Below are positions 6,484 through 13,433 of a DNA stretch of 27,266 nucleotides, in pieces (the stretch's first letter is position 1; each line of letters opens with the position of its first letter). Origin of the DNA: an uncultured Vampirovibrio sp. Lineage in GTDB: Bacteria; Cyanobacteriota; Vampirovibrionia; Gastranaerophilales; Gastranaerophilaceae. Position numbers and translations under genes: made by a program. The DNA lies in the NCBI GenBank assembly GCA_910583725.1, contig CAJTXZ010000007.1, forward strand, positions 86,720 through 113,985, written 5' to 3'. Below the pieces are notes generated by a model, which was not told where the DNA came from, made no database searches, and worked only from the letters and a program-made list of their open reading frames with translations.

Positions 6484-8118
6484 ATGAAAATAAACAGTGT
6501 TATTAATATTAATTACAATAATTTTAGAAGCACCATCAAACAAAGTAATACACAAACCAAAAATCCTGTTGAATCTTATAACTGCAGTCCGTTGCCATTA
6601 ACAAGGCAATATCTGGCATTTATGGGCGGCTATAGCTTGAACCTTGCTGAAACTCTTGCAAACCTTAAAGATGAAGCTTATCCGCCAGATATAAAAGAAA
6701 TGATAGAACACGAGATGGACTGTGGAAATCCGGACAATAAAACACTGATTGATGTGCATCGTGAAAAATATGGCAAAATTAATGCCATGAAGAGCCTTGA
6801 TGAAGTACGTGAAGCATTTCCCGAATTTCGGAATGTTCTTTCTGACAACGAGGTAGAATACTTTAATAATTCATTTATTGATAAGGTGAAACAAGGCCGG
6901 CTTGAATGGTTTGACCCTGACGCTGATTTAAGTTTAGAACTTTTAAAGATGTATTGGGCAGATGGGTTTTCTCTTTCGGATTTAAAAGAATATACGGATG
7001 GTATTAATATTTCAGGTGTATTGGAAAAATTTGGTATTCCAAGGCTTGACCGCACTTATGCCAATGTCTTAAAACTTTCAGACAAGCAATACAATGAAAG
7101 ATTTTCAGCATCTATGTCTGAAAAGCAAAAAGGAATACAAAGAAAACGTGCCGAAAAGCGGGACGGCGTCTATATTCCAAGAGGGCCAATGTCAGAAGAA
7201 GCAAAAAAGCATATTTCAGAGAGCTTGATTAAACATTACGCCGAGCATCCTGAAAAATTGGCTAAAATATCAGAAAGGATGAAGAAATATTATGAGAATC
7301 ATCCTGAAGAAAAAGAAAAATTTGAATTGGTTATGGATATAGCTTGGAATTCAAGAGATGCAAAGCCCATAAGAAAGAAAATGTGTAAATTTTTTGGCAA
7401 AAAGGATATCTCGGCCAATGAGCTTAGAAAATTAGAGCAAGCTTCTAACAGTTCTGAAAATAAGAAAACTTTAAAAGATTTTTGGGACAGAAATTTTTGG
7501 GCAAGGAAACAATGGTCCAATTGCATGGAGCAAGCCTGGGAAAAAGTCAAGGCAGGGGAAGTGGGACCTGTTGGCGCTGTGGATAGTAACATCGTCAGTG
7601 CTGATTTTGTTGTGGAAATTTATCCGCCAAGCCTCAAAAAAGATATGAAAAAATGGCTCAGAAAAAACGGGTATGATTTAAGCAAAATTCCAAGTGAAGC
7701 CTATGCTGCATTTGTAAATAAACCTGGAAAAGATGCGCCGGAGCTTCATAATGAATACGCATTTAACGCCGTAAGCAGATATTTTGAATCAGATGACAGG
7801 GAAAATTTAAGAGCCGACACTTTGCACATAGCTATGCTTAAAGCCTTGGGTGATATTAAAAAGAAATTTCCAAATGATGCCGATGCCATAATGTTTATAG
7901 CGACACTAAGAAGTTTGATTATGAATGAAGATGGTACGGTGCGGCCTTTAACAACAGAGGAGGCTCTTAGAATTTATACTAATGCCGTTGCGTTATCCAA
8001 AATGGAAGACGATGGCAAATTTGCACAAATTCTGCAAGATGCGCTTGAGCCAGCATATTGTGCCGTAGTAACAAAAAATGAAAATGCACTGATACGTTAT
8101 TTGCAGAATTTGCACTAA
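6484..8118 (+). CDS. Unknown protein with NFR-type N-terminal tag and NUMOD3-like segment
   Basis: I chose ATG 6484 because AAGGGAAATAATA precedes it; the open frame extends upstream to 6364 but has no ribosome site there. The protein is 544 residues, soluble and charged, with no clear signal peptide. It begins MKINSVININYNNFR, resembling the small protein at 11875 (MQISPISAFKAINFRG). Near residues 230-275 it has MSEEAKKHISESLIKHYAEH and a second copy-like stretch (KISERMKKYYENHPEE), which resembles the DNA-contacting NUMOD3 module of homing endonucleases; no nuclease motif (GIY-YIG, HNH) is visible. The C-terminal third is helical with a late SRYFESDDRENLRADTLH segment. Function unknown; not similar to its neighbours. 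Confidence 0.75.
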   Translation: MKINSVININYNNFRSTIKQSNTQTKNPVESYNCSPLPLTRQYLAFMGGYSLNLAETLANLKDEAYPPDIKEMIEHEMDCGNPDNKTLIDVHREKYGKINAMKSLDEVREAFPEFRNVLSDNEVEYFNNSFIDKVKQGRLEWFDPDADLSLELLKMYWADGFSLSDLKEYTDGINISGVLEKFGIPRLDRTYANVLKLSDKQYNERFSASMSEKQKGIQRKRAEKRDGVYIPRGPMSEEAKKHISESLIKHYAEHPEKLAKISERMKKYYENHPEEKEKFELVMDIAWNSRDAKPIRKKMCKFFGKKDISANELRKLEQASNSSENKKTLKDFWDRNFWARKQWSNCMEQAWEKVKAGEVGPVGAVDSNIVSADFVVEIYPPSLKKDMKKWLRKNGYDLSKIPSEAYAAFVNKPGKDAPELHNEYAFNAVSRYFESDDRENLRADTLHIAMLKALGDIKKKFPNDADAIMFIATLRSLIMNEDGTVRPLTTEEALRIYTNAVALSKMEDDGKFAQILQDALEPAYCAVVTKNENALIRYLQNLH

Positions 8119-8147
8119 AAATAGATTAAATATCCATTAAGGAAAGA

Positions 8148-9149
8148 TTATTTTGCTAAATTCCTTATAATTTCATCCCTGAATTCTGTTGTTGTAGCGC
8201 TTCCGCCAAGATCTTTAGTTAAAACCCTACTTTCTTCAATGGTTTTAAATAGTGCTTTTTCAATAGTTTCAGCCGCATTAAATTCATCAATGTTTTTTAG
8301 CATTTCAATAGCGCACATTAATAGCGCAGAAGGGTTTGCAAGGTTTTGACCCTTAATATCAGGTGCAGAGCCATGAACAGGCTCATATACACTGGCTTCA
8401 AGGCCGATATTAGCCCCCTGTGCTACGCCAAGGCCTCCAATAAGCCCTGCTGTAAGGTCTGACACAATATCCCCGTATAAATTCGGCAAAACAAGAACGT
8501 CAAATTTTGATGGATTTTGCACAAGCTGCATGCACAAAGCATCTACAAGAATCTCTTTATATTCAATATCTGGGTATTTTTTTGATACCTCGCGCGCACA
8601 TTCTAAAAATAATCCATCCGTCAGCTTGCATATATTCGCTTTTGAAACCGCCCAAACGGTTTTTCTGTTCATCTTTTTTGCATAATTAAATGCATATTCA
8701 ACAATTCTTGTTGACGCCTTTCTTGTGATTAATTTAATCCCTTCTGCGGTGTCATTATCCACCTTTCTTTCAATGCCAGCGTATAAATCTTCTGTATTTT
8801 CCCTTATTACAACTAAATCTACATTATTAAACGGTGTTTTTATGCCGTTAATATTTTTGCAAGGTCTTACATTTGCATACAAATCAAGCTCTCGCCTCAA
8901 TTGAACATTAACGGACCTGAAACCCTTGCCTATAGGGGTTGTAACAGGGGCCTTAAGAGCGATTTTATTCTTTTTGATACTTTCTATAACGCGGTTTGGA
9001 AGAGGCACACCTTCTTTTTCAATAACATCAAGGCCTGCAGATTGCCTGTCCCAGTTAATTTTAATGCCTGCCGCATCAATTATTTTGACAACCGCATCAG
9101 CTATTTCAGGGCCAATTCCATCACCTTCAATTAGTGTTATATTATGCAT
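8148..9149 (-). CDS. NAD-dependent isocitrate dehydrogenase (isopropylmalate dehydrogenase superfamily)
   Basis: A 333-residue beta-decarboxylating dehydrogenase, starting MHNITLIEGDGIGPEI. GFRSVNVQLRRELDLYANVRP carries the Ser and Asn that hold isocitrate's gamma-carboxylate in isocitrate dehydrogenases, unlike LeuB, so isocitrate is the favoured substrate. HGSAPDIKGQNLANP has Asp-Ile where NADP enzymes have Lys-Tyr, indicating NAD. RENTEDLYAGIE and NLYGDIVSDLTAG are further family motifs. It would convert isocitrate to 2-oxoglutarate, CO2 and NADH in the cytoplasm. GAGG precedes the ATG. It lies downstream of an aconitase-like small subunit gene, supporting a citrate-to-2-oxoglutarate branch. 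Homoisocitrate or isopropylmalate remain possible substrates. A 20-bp palindrome lies 20 bp before the start. Confidence 0.87.
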   Translation of the reverse strand: MHNITLIEGDGIGPEIADAVVKIIDAAGIKINWDRQSAGLDVIEKEGVPLPNRVIESIKKNKIALKAPVTTPIGKGFRSVNVQLRRELDLYANVRPCKNINGIKTPFNNVDLVVIRENTEDLYAGIERKVDNDTAEGIKLITRKASTRIVEYAFNYAKKMNRKTVWAVSKANICKLTDGLFLECAREVSKKYPDIEYKEILVDALCMQLVQNPSKFDVLVLPNLYGDIVSDLTAGLIGGLGVAQGANIGLEASVYEPVHGSAPDIKGQNLANPSALLMCAIEMLKNIDEFNAAETIEKALFKTIEESRVLTKDLGGSATTTEFRDEIIRNLAK

Positions 9150-9169
9150 CTTTTACCTCTAATTTTGCT

Positions 9170-9189
9170 ATATTCCATTTTTGGAATAT
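9170..9189. repeat. 20-bp palindromic element, copy 3
   Basis: ATATTCCATTTTTGGAATAT, exact reverse complement of the copy at 2166-2185. It lies between the aconitase-like small subunit gene and the isocitrate dehydrogenase gene, 20 bp before the latter's ATG. Being in the transcribed spacer, it could act as RNA hairpin or as operator of an internal promoter. Confidence 0.85.
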
Positions 9190-9253
9190 GTCTTTAATCT
9201 TTGCTAATATTGATTATCGCCCATATTGTGCGATTCAAATTACAATTCAAATT

Positions 9254-9757
9254 TTAGACTAAACTAAAATCTCCGTGTTTTTTAAGATGTTCAATAAGCC
9301 CGCCGTCATTCAATAATTTAATCATAACATCAGGCAGCGGTGTAATTTTTATTTCAATATTTTTTGTAACATCCTTTAATATGCCATTTTTGACATCTAA
9401 TTCAAGCTCGTCTCCAGCCTCAATCTTGTCTGTATCGCACTCAATTAACAATAAGCCTATATTAATCGCATTCCTGTAAAAAATTCTTGCAAAGCTTTTT
9501 GCGATAACTGCCCCAACCCCTGCAATCTTTATTATTTGCGGGGCATGCTCTCTTGATGAACCCAGCCCAAAGTTGTTGCCTGCAACAACAAAATCACCCT
9601 TTTGCATTTTACTTGCAAATTCAGGGTCTGCATCCTCAAGAACATGCTTTGAAAATTCTTCCAGATTGCTCCTTAAATGAAATAATCTGCCTGGTGCAAT
9701 GTGGTCGGTTGATATGCCGTCGCCAAACTTAAATGCTTTGCCTTTTTTAATTTCCAT
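9254..9757 (-). CDS. Aconitase/3-isopropylmalate dehydratase family small subunit
   Basis: A 167-residue stand-alone swivel subunit. FGDGISTDHIAPGR near residue 12 and NNFGLGSSREHAPQ near residue 61 are the hallmark motifs; SFARIFYRNAINIGLLLIEC follows. Its size fits the two-subunit isomerases (LeuD, homoaconitase HacB, archaeal-type aconitase). STDHI resembles aconitases, whereas classic LeuD has DTDxIIP, and the neighbour is isocitrate dehydrogenase, so citrate/isocitrate isomerisation is a reasonable inference, with isopropylmalate as the alternative. The large [4Fe-4S] subunit is not in the window. ATG at 9757 has AAGGG about 11 nt upstream. It is divergent from tyrA, with 61 bp between the starts. 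Confidence 0.85.
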   Translation of the reverse strand: MEIKKGKAFKFGDGISTDHIAPGRLFHLRSNLEEFSKHVLEDADPEFASKMQKGDFVVAGNNFGLGSSREHAPQIIKIAGVGAVIAKSFARIFYRNAINIGLLLIECDTDKIEAGDELELDVKNGILKDVTKNIEIKITPLPDVMIKLLNDGGLIEHLKKHGDFSLV

Positions 9758-9805
9758 AAAGTAAAACCCTTAATTCTTCTTTGTCTAAAATTCTTTTGTT
9801 TCAAT

Positions 9806-9811
9806 TATAAT
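9806..9811 (+). promoter_or_regulatory. -10 element of tyrA, predicting a leaderless mRNA
   Basis: Consensus TATAAT ends 7 nt before the ATG at 9819, and there is no Shine-Dalgarno between them. TTGTCT at 9781-9786 is a possible -35 at 19-bp spacing. Transcription would start at or one base before the start codon. Confidence 0.6.
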
Positions 9812-9818
9812 ATAAACT

Positions 9819-10646
9819 ATGGAAAATAGGAATTTAAAAATAGGCATTGTGGGTTTGGGTTTGATTGGCGGCTCTATCTTAAAATCTCTTAACAATCTTG
9901 GATATTTTGTTGTGGGGGTTTCAAAAAGCAGCCACAAAACAGCACAAAATTTTTGTTCCTTTTCAAGTTCTGATATCAAGGATGTTAAAGATTGCGATGT
10001 TGTTTTTGTGTCTTCTAAAATGTCTGAAACACTTGATATCCTTGATAAACTTGAAAGTATTGTTAAGCCTGAATGCATTGTCTCTGACGTTTGTTCCCTA
10101 AAGAGGTTTGTTAATAATAAAAAACGTTCCTATAATTTTGTGGGCTCTCATCCTATGGCAGGAACTGAGTTTTCAGGCTTTGAACACTCGTTTGCCGAAT
10201 TATTCTTTGGCGCGAAATGGATTTTGAATAAACCAAATGATATTTTGCAAAAATTAATAAAAGAAATGGGTGCAAAGCCCGTAATTATGGATGAAAATAC
10301 CCATGATAAGGCTGCCTGCCTTATTTCTCATCTCCCCATGCTTATTTCTTGTGCACTTTTTAACACGGTTTTAAAAGATGACAAGGACGCTCTAAAAATA
10401 GCTTCATCAGGTTTTCGCGATACAACAAGGCTTGCCCTCACAAATGCATCTCTTGCCCTTGATATGCTTGAATTAAACTCTGATAATTTTGATATTATTA
10501 TAGAAGATTTTATGCAAAGTTTAAAAGAATTAAAGAATATGCCAAAAATGGAATTTATTCAAACGCTTGATTCCATTCAAAAAATAAGAAGTCAAATGTA
10601 TGATAAGGACGGTAAGAACAGGCTTTTATATGAAGAAGAAATTTGA
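9819..10646 (+). CDS. tyrA: Prephenate (or arogenate) dehydrogenase
   Basis: A 275-residue TyrA. The Rossmann motif GLGLIGGS lies at residues 12-19; VSDVCSLK and GSHPMAGTEFSGFEHS are TyrA active-site motifs, and SGFRDTTRLALTN lies in the helical dimerisation domain. It oxidatively decarboxylates prephenate or arogenate in tyrosine synthesis. There is no ACT domain or chorismate mutase fusion. The start is fixed by the -10 element just upstream and the lack of room for a leader. Its last 17 nt overlap the LptF/G-type permease gene, so the two are expected to be co-transcribed. Confidence 0.92.
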   Translation: MENRNLKIGIVGLGLIGGSILKSLNNLGYFVVGVSKSSHKTAQNFCSFSSSDIKDVKDCDVVFVSSKMSETLDILDKLESIVKPECIVSDVCSLKRFVNNKKRSYNFVGSHPMAGTEFSGFEHSFAELFFGAKWILNKPNDILQKLIKEMGAKPVIMDENTHDKAACLISHLPMLISCALFNTVLKDDKDALKIASSGFRDTTRLALTNASLALDMLELNSDNFDIIIEDFMQSLKELKNMPKMEFIQTLDSIQKIRSQMYDKDGKNRLLYEEEI

Positions 10647-11787
10647 AATATACAAAAGATTTATTAAGATTAAATATGCCTCTTTTAGTATGCTTGATAA
10701 ATATATTCTAAAACAGCTTTTAGAGATTTTTATCCTCGGCGTGATTATTTTTACATCAATCATTTTCGCCTCTGAAACTTTTACCCAGCTAATAAAACAA
10801 ATTACACAGTTTGGCATTCCTTTTAATATTGCAATAATGATGGTTGTGCTTAATTTACCGCAGGTTTTTGTAATGACAATACCTATTTCCACCCTTTTTG
10901 CAACTGTTATGACCGTAAACAGACTCAGCCTTAATTCGGAAATTACGGTCTTAAGGGCCTGCGGTATAGGTATTTCAAGGATTGCAAGGCCCATTTTTGC
11001 CTTTGCAATATTTATGACGATTGTAAGTTTTTTGATTAACGAATTTATAGTGCCTGCAACAAGTAATCAGGCAAAATACCTTGCAGTGTATTCTCTTCAA
11101 AGAAAACATGTTCCTGATGGCAGAATGAATTTTACCCTAAATGAAAATGACAAAGAAGGAAGATTGAAGAGGCTTTTTTATGTTCAAAAATGTCAGGACA
11201 AAACCCTGAATAACGTGACAGTTGTGGATTTGTCGAACGAGAATACTGTTCAGATTATCCAGGCAAAAATAGGCAAAACTGCTGATTCTGGCTGGATATT
11301 TGATGGCGGCGTAATTTATACCTTATCCTCAACCGAAAAAGTTTTAAACACAACCCTTTTTGAAAGTTCTACAATTAATTTCGGTCTTGAAAATATGGAA
11401 AGCTTTGTTAAGGAAAGCGCAAGCCAGTACAATTTCTTTAAATTGATGAAATATATAAGAAAGAACAGAAAGAACCCTGATTTTATAGAAAAATTAAGAC
11501 TTGAATATCAGGTACAGCTCCATGATAAAATTGCCTTGCCTGTAACTACCTTTGCATTGGCGCTTGTTGGCATTCCTCTTGCGCTAACGCCTCCAAGAGT
11601 AAGGTATAACCGCGGATTTTTATTTAGCGTGATGATTATATTTGTTTATTATGTAATAAGGGCATTTTCCTTGAACCTTGGGGAAACAAAGGCCATAAGC
11701 CCCTTTTTGGCAGCCTGGCTCCCTGTTATTTCAATTGCAATTATAGGTTGGATTTTATATTATAAAAAAGCCCATACAATTAGCTAA
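10630..11787 (+). CDS. LptF/LptG family permease (YjgP/YjgQ)
   Basis: A 385-residue inner-membrane protein with three N-terminal hydrophobic helices (starting LLEIFILGVIIFTSIIF), a central periplasmic region of about 170 residues and three C-terminal helices (IALPVTTFALALVGIPLAL, FSVMIIFVYYVIRAF, AAWLPVISIAIIGWILYY): the LptF/LptG layout. The conserved opening LDKYILKQLLEIF begins after about 20 extra residues, as in cyanobacterial homologues. Working with LptB it would extract LPS from the inner membrane toward LptC/LptA. ATG 10630 lies inside tyrA, overlapping its end by 17 nt in another frame; an in-frame start 30 nt earlier or ATG 10690 is possible. Only one permease is seen, so it cannot be assigned to LptF or LptG. 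Confidence 0.88.
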   Translation: MKKKFEIYKRFIKIKYASFSMLDKYILKQLLEIFILGVIIFTSIIFASETFTQLIKQITQFGIPFNIAIMMVVLNLPQVFVMTIPISTLFATVMTVNRLSLNSEITVLRACGIGISRIARPIFAFAIFMTIVSFLINEFIVPATSNQAKYLAVYSLQRKHVPDGRMNFTLNENDKEGRLKRLFYVQKCQDKTLNNVTVVDLSNENTVQIIQAKIGKTADSGWIFDGGVIYTLSSTEKVLNTTLFESSTINFGLENMESFVKESASQYNFFKLMKYIRKNRKNPDFIEKLRLEYQVQLHDKIALPVTTFALALVGIPLALTPPRVRYNRGFLFSVMIIFVYYVIRAFSLNLGETKAISPFLAAWLPVISIAIIGWILYYKKAHTIS

Positions 11788-11829
11788 TTACACCTTGCGG
11801 CAAAATCAGCACAGTATAGGCTTATAAAA

Positions 11830-11866
11830 TTTTAGAATAAACCTGCTAATGCAATGCATTCTAAAA
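11830..11866. terminator. Possible bidirectional terminator between convergent genes
   Basis: TTTTAGAAT (11830-11838) pairs with ATTCTAAAA (11858-11866), with a competing AAACCT/AGGTTT pairing across the same region. It lies between the convergent permease gene and the small gene at 11875. The stem is AT-rich with a long loop, so this is a tentative call. Confidence 0.35.
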
Positions 11867-11874
11867 GGTTTTAT

Positions 11875-12099
11875 TTATTCATCCCAGCAATCGTCATAAT
11901 CACCGCATACTGCTTCTGCCATATGTCCTGTTTTGCGGTAGCATTCAAAGAAGTCTTTGTTGTTTTTTGAGAATGTATCTTCTTCTGGTACACGTTCAAA
12001 TTCAGAATAGTCTAATGAATCCTGTGATTTTGGTTCTTTAGCTTCTGAAAATCCTCTAAAATTAATTGCCTTAAAGGCTGAAATTGGTGAAATTTGCAT
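11875..12099 (-). CDS. Small acidic protein (74 aa) with N-terminal INFRG tag
   Basis: The protein begins MQISPISAFKAINFRGFSE, a hydrophobic/aromatic tag, followed by a very acidic, probably disordered body with YSEFERVPEEDTFS and DFFECYRKTG, and ends in DYDDCWDE. Three Cys are present. There is no typical signal peptide or membrane helix. AAAGAGAG lies about 10-17 nt upstream of the ATG and TATACT (minus strand, 12124-12129) is a possible -10. The tag resembles the start of the unknown protein at 6484. I do not recognise a family; real gene likely, function unknown. Confidence 0.65.
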   Translation of the reverse strand: MQISPISAFKAINFRGFSEAKEPKSQDSLDYSEFERVPEEDTFSKNNKDFFECYRKTGHMAEAVCGDYDDCWDE

Positions 12100-12185
12100 A
12101 ATTTGTTACTCTCTTTCATTGTAAGTATAAAATTGTGACCATATAAAACCCGTAAAATAAATTTTTTGCTATCCAAAATGAATTT

Positions 12186-12989
12186 TTATGAAAAATTTTC
12201 TTTGCAGGTTTTCTGATACGCCCACGCATTGTGATTATGAATGCTTTCTTTGGCCTCAATTTCTACTTCAAAAAAGTTAATAATTTTATTATTTTGTAGT
12301 TCTAAAACAATATCCCTTAAAACATCCTCAACGAATTTAGGGTTTTCATAGGCCCTTTCTGTGACAGCTTTTTCATCCTCCCTTTTAAGAAGAGAGTATA
12401 CTTCGCTGGAGCCTGTTTTTTCAATGCTTTTAATCAAGTCTTCAAGCCAGATATGCTTATCTTCAGGATATGAAATTTTTACCTTTACTATTGCCCTTTG
12501 ATTATGTGCGCCATAATCGGAAATTTCTTTTGAGCACGGGCAAAGTGTAGTTATCGGAACCTTTGCGCCAAGATAAAATTTATAATCATCCTCATCTAAA
12601 ATTCCTTCAAAATAGCAGTCATAGCACATTAAGGCTTCAAGGCCGCTTTTTGGCGCATTTTTCTTAATAAAATATTTAAAATCAAACTTCACATAGGCAT
12701 TCTTAGAGCCAAGCCTTTCTCTCATATCATGCAGCATTTTTTTTATATCAACGCCGACAAGGTTTTGCTTCCTGTAATCGTTTAAAATCTCAATAAAACG
12801 GCTCATATGTGTGCCCTTAAACTCTCTGTTTAAAGAAACACTCATTTTGGCCTTAGCATAAACCCTTTGAGAGTCTATTTTTCCGCCGTTTAATTTTCTT
12901 TGTATGACAAGAGGTATTTCAACATCCTTTACGCCCACTTTTTGGATATCTATATTTCTTTTGTCTGTCTGGTTCTGAACATCATTCAT
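12186..12989 (-). CDS. folE2: GTP cyclohydrolase I type IB (FolE2)
   Basis: A 267-residue FolE2. Diagnostic motifs are FKGTHMSRF (about residue 58), TTLCPCSKEIS with the catalytic-type Cys at 150, GAHNQR just after, and SIHNHNAWA near the C-terminus. It opens GTP to 7,8-dihydroneopterin triphosphate for folate and possibly queuosine precursors, and this class works with metals other than zinc. Its ATG is one base after the stop codon of the upstream gene (TAATATG) and has no strong Shine-Dalgarno of its own, so translational coupling is likely. Confidence 0.95.
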   Translation of the reverse strand: MNDVQNQTDKRNIDIQKVGVKDVEIPLVIQRKLNGGKIDSQRVYAKAKMSVSLNREFKGTHMSRFIEILNDYRKQNLVGVDIKKMLHDMRERLGSKNAYVKFDFKYFIKKNAPKSGLEALMCYDCYFEGILDEDDYKFYLGAKVPITTLCPCSKEISDYGAHNQRAIVKVKISYPEDKHIWLEDLIKSIEKTGSSEVYSLLKREDEKAVTERAYENPKFVEDVLRDIVLELQNNKIINFFEVEIEAKESIHNHNAWAYQKTCKENFS

Positions 12990-12990
12990 A

Positions 12991-13323
12991 TTAAAAATTT
13001 TTTTCTTCTAGTGCCAACAAAAGTTTAAGTGCAGCCTTTCTTTGGGTTTTAGGGTCAGCATTTCTTAATAATTCTATAGCCTTAATCATAATGGGATCAT
13101 CATCATACCAGCGGTTTCCTTTGCCCTGATATTGCGTAATTATTTCATAAATATGCTCGATCACTTCTCCAGCAACCTGCTCCTGCAATTGCAAAATAAA
13201 GTCTTTAGCCTGTTCCTTCTCATCCGGGGTGGATAATCTTAAAAGTTCAAGCGCTTCTTTAAGAATCGGGTCTTTATCATACCAGCGCTTGTTGTCTGCT
13301 TTTTTTTCTTTATTGTCTTCCAT
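12991..13323 (-). CDS. Unknown 110-aa protein with duplicated RWYDxDP helical repeat
   Basis: The sequence is an internal duplication: NKRWYDKDPILKEALELLR (from residue 11) and GNRWYDDDPIMIKAIELLR (from about residue 69), each followed by a helix (DEKEQAKDFILQLQE and KTQRKAALKLLLALEE). It is soluble with no signal peptide. Short single RWYDxDP proteins occur in other bacteria as far as I recall, but I know no function. Ribosome site GAGGG lies 10 nt before the ATG. It is first in a two-gene operon with folE2, so a link to that enzyme or merely co-expression is possible. Confidence 0.8.
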   Translation of the reverse strand: MEDNKEKKADNKRWYDKDPILKEALELLRLSTPDEKEQAKDFILQLQEQVAGEVIEHIYEIITQYQGKGNRWYDDDPIMIKAIELLRNADPKTQRKAALKLLLALEEKNF

Positions 13324-13351
13324 TTATTTAAATCCCTCTGTGTCTTAAAAA

Positions 13352-13378
13352 AGTATAGCATAAAATTTCATTAATCAA
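13352..13378 (-). promoter_or_regulatory. Promoter of the RWYDxDP-folE2 operon
   Basis: On the minus strand TGC-TATACT (hexamer at 13352-13357) forms an extended -10, with TTGATT (13373-13378) 15 bp upstream. Start predicted near 13345, giving a leader of about 22 nt with a GAGGG ribosome site. Confidence 0.6.
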
Positions 13379-13433
13379 ATTTTAAGATACAAGGTGCCAT
13401 ATGCTTAATTTTTAAAATACCATCCAAAGCTTG

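Noticed and set aside
10537..10556. Fourth copy of the 20-bp palindrome inside tyrA
   Set aside because: Two mismatches to the consensus and within a conserved coding stretch; probably chance, though recorded for a genome-wide count.
10600..10629. Start of the permease gene 30 nt upstream of ATG 10630
   Set aside because: Adds residues without a supporting ribosome site; 10630 is preferred but not certain.
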